From NCBI RefSeq assembly GCF_001649575.2, contig NC_051434.1, forward strand, positions 2,242,399 to 2,306,398: 64,000 bases of DNA. The letters are read 5' to 3'. The DNA is from Kryptolebias marmoratus (Eukaryota > Chordata > Actinopteri > Cyprinodontiformes > Rivulidae). Below, piece after piece: positions 59,560-64,000 of the stretch. The translations under genes were made by a program, and so were the position numbers. The first letter of the stretch is position 1. Every line of letters starts with the position of its first letter. Under the pieces are notes generated by a model. It saw only the letters and a program-made list of their open reading frames with translations, had not been told where the DNA came from and did no database searches.

Positions 59560-60000
59560 AGAATTTTATTAATTTACAAAAAATTGAGAATAAAACTCTT
59601 AATAAAAAGAGTGCCCTGGGCAAGAGACAGGAAAATTACAATCAAAGCACAAACTTAATTAAGACTATCAAAATAAAAATTGGACAAAACCTCTACAACC
59701 ATATGTCTCGGCCTTCAAGTCATTAAGAAGTCCTTTAAAATGTTTAGATTAGCTATATCTTTAATTTCTAGGGTACTTTAAAGGTAATTACAGGCATTAC
59801 GTGCAGATTATTTAAATGTCTTTTTCCCTAAACTCTGTACGGACCTTCAGTACCAAAAAGAGGACTTCCAGGTCTGAAAATATGTGAAGGCAGCTGGTCC
59901 AAAATAGCTTTATAAATTAAAATATACCAGAGCCTCAGTCTGAGTAGATGAGTCCGACCATTCAACGCAAACATGCAGCAGACAATGATGTGGAAGGCTT
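59560..60000 (-). mobile_element. LINE-like 3' end, relic
   Basis: On the minus strand the text includes an RTHLLRLRLWYILIYKAILD-like reading followed by a 'GPYR' block and ends in 'cctgtctcttgcccagggca' plus 'ctctttttattaagag', which is a 3' end I associate with a teleost non-LTR retrotransposon or LINE-dependent retrocopy. Stops interrupt the frame. The exact family is not known to me and a host-gene pseudogene remains possible. Confidence 0.35.
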
Positions 60001-60395
60001 TTAAAATTCACAATGGAACTGAAAGCTCCATGGATTAAATGTTTCTCCAGGATACATGTTAGGTTTAACCTAACCATATTTCATGCACAAAGTTTACATT
60101 CAGAGCCATTCTTTGCATTGGTTCCAATCTAATTAGCAGTTCCTCATACCTGCTTCTTCCTGCAGCTGAAGCAAGACTAAATCCTGGCAAGGCTTAACTA
60201 TCGGAGCTAACAGATGGACATAAAACCACGTGCACTCGCATTTACAGCTACCATTAAATTCTAATCACCAGCTAACATTCGAGTCTTTGGCTGGTGGAAC
60301 CACCGAAAACTTCCCACAGAGAAGTTACAGCTGATGTTTCCATCCCAGATCAATACAGAATTAATCGCTCTGCAAATATGTAAAACAGCAACATG
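60001..60395. other. Gene-free DNA
   Basis: Possibly continues the LINE-like relic at its left edge; otherwise nothing recognised. Confidence 0.4.
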
Positions 60396-60399
60396 ATGC

Positions 60400-60660
60400 A
60401 AAGCAAATCCACACGTTGAGTCATTAATAAGAGCTCTCGATAATCAGGCCGCGGCGCTCCGAGGGCGATTATCATCGGCCGCCTGCTCTCTGAGTGATAA
60501 GCTAATCAGCCGTTCGTCTCCACCGAGCCGTCAAGGGGACTCATCATCATTGACATTTCAGCTCAGGATCGAGCCTATAGAGCCGAGTCTCTGAGGAGAG
60601 GGGGCACCTGAAGTGACTTAATTATCATTGCTGCAGAATGATAGCCACTCAACCCTTTTC
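60400..60660. promoter_or_regulatory. Candidate conserved non-coding island
   Basis: One of the sharper islands: 'tgagtcattaataagagc' (60418-60435), 'tctcgataatcagg', 'gggcgattatcatcggcc' (60462-60479), 'gtgataagctaatcagccg' (60494-60512) and 'cttaattatcattgctgc'. It repeats GATAA/TTATC and TAAT cores (GATA- and homeodomain-type) in GC-balanced text unlike its flanks. Conservation is untested. Confidence 0.35.
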
Positions 60661-61075
60661 TGCCTTTTTCTAACTCAAGGTGAACCTGGTTCTTTGAACA
60701 CAACACTTTTCTCTGCTGGTGTTAACATCTGCTGCAGAGTGCAGGTTAATTTACTGAATGAGTGCGCAGTAATCTTTCATCCTGCGAACAGATTACTCCT
60801 GGTATAAATTGGTCCCACGTACTGTAAATTTACTGAAAGGAAGTAAAGGGGTGGACCGGCTCAAGTTTTAAAAAGACATTTTGAAAAGCACTGCAGGCAA
60901 AGTGAATATATGAAATATTTGAATGCATGTTTAAAAACAAAATAGACTGTACACCACAACATTTAAAAATTGATTCAGACACCCAAACTATACAAATAAA
61001 TAAGAAATATGCTTTAACAATGCAAAGACCACTCTGGGCTGTCAACATTAGAGTTCACCACATTGTTGCCATAAG
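60661..61075. other. Gene-free DNA
   Basis: Nothing recognised. Confidence 0.5.
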
Positions 61076-61079
61076 TAAA

Positions 61080-61215
61080 TAAACTTAATTATATTGTACT
61101 CATCCCACAAGGTGCCTCACATTTCAAAATGTCAAAATATACATAAAACAAAACAAGGGCATAAAAGTAACAGCATAAAAACAAGTTAACACAAAACCAT
61201 GCAGCTCATATCTCA
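61080..61215 (-). repeat. Possible retroposon tail
   Basis: 'cccacaaggtgcctcaca' with an A-rich run and 'gggcataaaagtaacagcat' resembles the 'caaggtgcttcacataaa' tails of teleost repeats and parallels the text at 35090-35130 loosely. Confidence 0.25.
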
Positions 61216-63770
61216 ATATATTTCAGGAAATAGTCACAACCCACAACGTTATGATCAGATGGCTTGAATGTTTTTACTACAGCTGTGGTGAAAAAAGGTG
61301 TGAAATAACTAAGAACTAAACATGAGCCAACCTTTACTGAACATCTACTTTGTTTGGCTCACAAAGATTGCACAATAAAGCTGCAGAAGAACCGTGAGAG
61401 ATGTTACAAATCAAAACATCCTGCCAGCACGGCTCAGTTTAGTCATTTAGCAACATTTAACACATAGCCTGAAGGCACCACCCAGCAGAAAGAACCGGAC
61501 CAATTCAGGACGGTCAGATTTAAATCCAGTTCAACACAACAAGTACTTCAGACCAAACAAAAACTATCAAACTCCACCTTTAAGGTTATATCGCAATAAC
61601 GGAAAAACTCCTCCCCGCCTCACAATCATGTTTTAAAGCTAACCGTATAAACATCATCCATCTTGATTTCACATGTCAGGACAAACCTGGAAAAACCTGT
61701 CAGCTTCTCTCCGGCTGCAGCAACAGAAATTGAGTGTGGAGGTTTCCTGCTCCAACAAGACAGTTGTGTTGTTACATGTTCAAATTAAATCATAACCTGT
61801 GGGGGGAACTGTCACCACAACCTGACAGCTTTCTAACAATGCAGACCGGATGCAGGACCGTCTCAGCTGAGAGGCTGTCATCCTCACACCAACCTGAGGC
61901 GCCTGGCCTGCAGCTGTGGGGTCCTGAGCTCCCGCTTCTCCAGTTTTCTGCTGTTTTTACACAAATACTCAGGAGAAGAAACTGAGAGCCAAGATAATTC
62001 CCACAGAGGTCGATTCTGCCCACGAAACACCTCAGTTCAGATGATTACACAGCAGCAGCTATGGAGAAACGTAAAGCAGCGTTTGTGCAGCTCTCAGCCC
62101 TGAAACATCCTGCCCTCCTTTTCGCTTTGATCCGAGGCGCGTCTCCGAGGAGCGTTAACGCACAGGATGACACATCTCCCAGCTCCAATATGACCCATCT
62201 TCTCTTTCCTCCGTGACAATTAGGGGGACAGCTCTGACAGATGATACGAGCTGCACCCAGGTGAAAACAACCGTCTGGCAGATTCACACTGATGGTTTAC
62301 AGGAAAGCAGACTAATATGTCCGTATCTGCAGAATGAGTGCCTGCTGGTACAAAGGCTGCAGATTTAACAAAACAAAAACTAAACTACATTTAATAGATC
62401 CATTTTAGTGGTGTTATTGTAGTGTGAGGCTTTACGCAGCAGCATAATAACTGAAAGTCTGAATTCATTTAAAAAGATACTCACTGCAAACTCGTGAAGA
62501 CCGGTCAAAAAATACATTCATTAAAAAGAAATAAAACCCACACAATTGTTTTCCCTCACATCAATCGTTAATATGTCCTTAAATTGAAAACGTAAGCAAA
62601 ATTTGACACCGGCTGCCAGCTACCACATGTTTGTTTACCTCTACAAACAGCCAGAGTGACTGAAAACAGGCAACAATGGAGACGTCCACAGAGCCGTTTG
62701 AGATGTTTGCACTCAGATGTGTTAAATTATGCAGATAAAAGTGTTTTGTTTACATTGATTATGGACCTGCATATCAATATATCTGTAAAACAACTGGGGC
62801 AAACTCAGACTGCACCAAGTTATCGTTCTGCAGAACCTTTCTGGATGTCATCTCTTGCAGTGAGGAGCTTTAAATAATTACTTCAGGTTGCTGGGAGCTG
62901 TGGCGTCTCATTTGCAGTAAGAACATTTTTGACAAACATGGGTTTTTAAGCATCAATGAAACAGACTAGTTTAAATCTAAATGTCCTGTGCTGATAGAAA
63001 ACATCACTGGATTGGTGTTATGATGTGCACAGGCTGCACATCATACAGGAGTTTACCTGGAACCAGTGCTATAAATACAGATCATCTCAGATGCATCTGT
63101 GTGGATATTTACAGACCAACAAATCACTTCTGAACCATTTTCTTTCCTGGTCACTATTGTTTACTCTTTCATGTAGGCTATCAAACACTGCATTTGTTTT
63201 TCAAATGAGCTGCAGGTTAACTTCAGTTTTCTGTCATCCTTGAATGCATTTAGTCCTTTTCAAGTTTATCAGGTGAGTAGTTTCTGCCATGACCGTGCAG
63301 TTATTAAAGCAGGACTCCTGAGAGGCTGGTTTCTCCCCCTGTTGCTCTGCAGAATCAGGATCAGTTTCTAGCATTATTCTAGCAGGGAGTAATCAGAGGC
63401 GCAGTCGTGATTTAGCTGCACACTTCTGCAGGCAGGTGAACACAGAGTGCAGGTCAGCAGAGCACGGAGGGGCTTGGAGAGGCTCAGGGAGGATTAGGTT
63501 CTCTGAGCAGTCACCTGCCGGCTGAAGCAGCCGGGAATTAGAACAAAAACACACCAATCAGTGGAGCCACACCTCGAACATCGTGAAACTCCGCACAGAT
63601 CTGCTGCGGAGTCAGGAGGACAAAGTTGTCCAGCAGCAGACAGGCAGAGGACAAAGGACAGGAAGACAGAGCTGCAGCAGGGCTGGGCAGACCTGAGGTC
63701 AGCCCACAGACAGGGCGCACGGACCCGCAGGAGCAGGTTCTGTTGGTCTGAGCAGGTTCTGTTGGTAAAC
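61216..63770. other. Intron 5' region, no further exon seen
   Basis: The section 62040-62290 is GC-richer and non-repetitive and could be regulatory. A perfect 11-base inverted repeat with a 5-base loop lies at 63019-63045. The 300 bases before the donor (63480-63770) are moderately GC-rich but open reading frames there are read-through of the intron. Confidence 0.4.
63019..63045. repeat. Perfect 11-bp inverted repeat
   Basis: TATGATGTGCA (63019-63029), loop CAGGC, then TGCACATCATA (63035-63045). A transcript on either strand could form a hairpin. No longer stem extends beyond it, which is too short for a typical microRNA precursor. Confidence 0.85.
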
Positions 63771-63780
63771 ATCTTACCTT
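63771..63780 (-). other. Splice donor of first coding exon
   Basis: Minus-strand AAG|GTAAGAT matches the vertebrate 5' splice-site consensus at nearly every position. Intron begins at 63777. Confidence 0.8.
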
Positions 63781-63865
63781 GAGCCATCAGCAGGATCGCG
63801 GCCGCCACCTTCCAGACGCGCAGCCCCGAAGGAGCCGCGCCGCGCGCCGCGTAATCTCTCACCAT
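63778..63865 (-). CDS. First coding exon of an unidentified secreted or membrane protein (partial)
   Basis: The ATG at 63865 has A at -3 and G at +4, a strong Kozak context, and is preceded by CpG-rich, promoter-like DNA. The exon holds 29 codons plus one base: a charged start (MVRDYAARG), a Gly/Pro/Ser linker, then Arg16-Val-Trp-Lys before a hydrophobic run (VAAAILLMAQ, residues 20-29), typical of a signal peptide. The donor AAG|GTAAGAT splits the next codon in phase 1 (G|nn). Signal-peptide exons ending in phase 1 commonly precede immunoglobulin or other phase 1-1 extracellular domain exons, which fits a cell-surface protein, but no downstream exon is present to show the family. Reading on past the donor stays open until 63494 but has no domain and is taken as intron. 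Confidence 0.7.
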
Positions 63866-63930
63866 TCTTCCGCTCAGGGGACCAGGTGGACGGAAAAATC
63901 CACAACACCGAACCCGAACCGGACTACGGA
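63781..63930 (-). promoter_or_regulatory. CpG island over the gene start
   Basis: By eye about 19 CpGs in 150 bases, including GCGGCCGC and a CGCGCCGCGCGCCGCG block, in a window that is otherwise CpG-poor. It covers the first coding exon and the start of the 5' untranslated region and may extend beyond base 64000. No TATA box is evident. Confidence 0.65.
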
Positions 63931-64000
63931 TTATTCCTCCTCAGAAACTTCCAGCTCAGTTCTGAAATCAGCCAACTTCTCCTCCTCCGTGCGCCTTAAT
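63866..64000 (-). promoter_or_regulatory. 5' untranslated region and/or core promoter
   Basis: Minus-strand text directly upstream of the ATG contains no in-frame ATG and includes 'ggaggaggagaagttggctg' and 'ccggttcgggttcggtg'. The transcription start cannot be placed; the window ends inside this region. Confidence 0.5.

Larger units (their letters stand above)
1..63777 (-). other. Presumed 5' part of a very long first intron
   Basis: A well-formed splice donor lies at 63777-63776 on the minus strand, directly after the only supported coding exon. No acceptor-exon-donor unit with a recognisable protein domain follows on that strand for the rest of the window. The simplest reading is that everything to the left lies in one first intron longer than 63 kb. 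This is inference: unrecognised small exons, untranslated exons or the end of the gene could be hidden inside. Confidence 0.45.

Noticed and set aside
63494..63777. Continuation of the first exon's frame past the donor
   Set aside because: A consensus donor ends the exon at 63778, and the following residues have no recognisable domain, so the extension is intron read-through.
1..64000. CRISPR arrays, operons, phage or bacterial gene clusters
   Set aside because: No regularly spaced repeats, ribosome binding sites or dense coding; the sequence is vertebrate in character.

Overview
The window reads as vertebrate nuclear DNA, most probably from a ray-finned (teleost) fish. It is AT-rich and CpG-poor apart from one island at the right edge, it has no long open reading frame, and it is full of short decayed interspersed repeats. 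Several repeats have the wording of families common in teleost genomes: Tc1-like transposons of the AACCCAATT...TTGGGACG type, an endonuclease-type LINE reverse transcriptase, tRNA-derived SINE-like pieces and the 'gctctgagatgac...tataaataaact' 3' tail. The species cannot be fixed from the sequence. The repeat mix resembles what I know from percomorph fish such as killifish or livebearers, which is a guess.

Only one protein-coding piece is well supported. It is a first coding exon on the minus strand at 63778-63865, inside a CpG island. It has a good Kozak context, a 29-residue start with a signal-peptide-like hydrophobic stretch, and a consensus splice donor in phase 1. No later exon was recognised, so the remaining ~63.7 kb to the left is most simply read as the 5' part of a very long first intron, though intergenic DNA cannot be excluded. 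Such an architecture (signal-peptide exon, phase-1 junction, huge first intron, many non-coding islands) is common in neuronal cell-surface and adhesion genes. The gene itself is not identified.

Layout. 1-560: unassigned repeat-like block, perhaps an LTR. 0.56-9.7 kb: decayed R3 repeats and a dense set of candidate conserved non-coding islands at 3.2, 6.7-7.7 and 8.25-9.0 kb. 9.7-18.3 kb: purine-rich tracts, a LINE 3' fragment (14.0 kb), an R1 repeat (17.0 kb) and a Tc1-like transposase relic (18.0 kb). 18.3-28.7 kb: a CpG-rich patch with a possible alternative first exon (20.6 kb), R1 and R2 repeats, a SINE cluster (27.2-27.6 kb) and regulatory-looking islands. 28.7-41.7 kb: mostly AT-rich single-copy-like sequence, CA microsatellites, more purine tracts, R2, and a LINE reverse transcriptase fragment lacking its catalytic motif (41.3-41.7 kb). 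41.7-51.2 kb: mostly unremarkable, with one R1 copy and islands at 45.2 and 50.2-50.6 kb. 51.2-53.6 kb: a pile-up of a Harbinger-like DNA element and a LINE fragment. 55.9-56.6 kb: a complete-ended but internally deleted Tc1-like transposon with TA duplications. 57.6-60.7 kb: regulatory-looking islands and another LINE-like 3' end. 61-64 kb: quiet DNA leading to the promoter, CpG island and first exon.

No operon, CRISPR, phage, RNA gene or new multi-gene system was seen. The main items worth following up are the unidentified gene start, the possible alternative first exon, the non-coding islands, and three dispersed repeat families with no name I could assign. Conservation and database membership could not be tested here, so every island and family call rests on reading alone.
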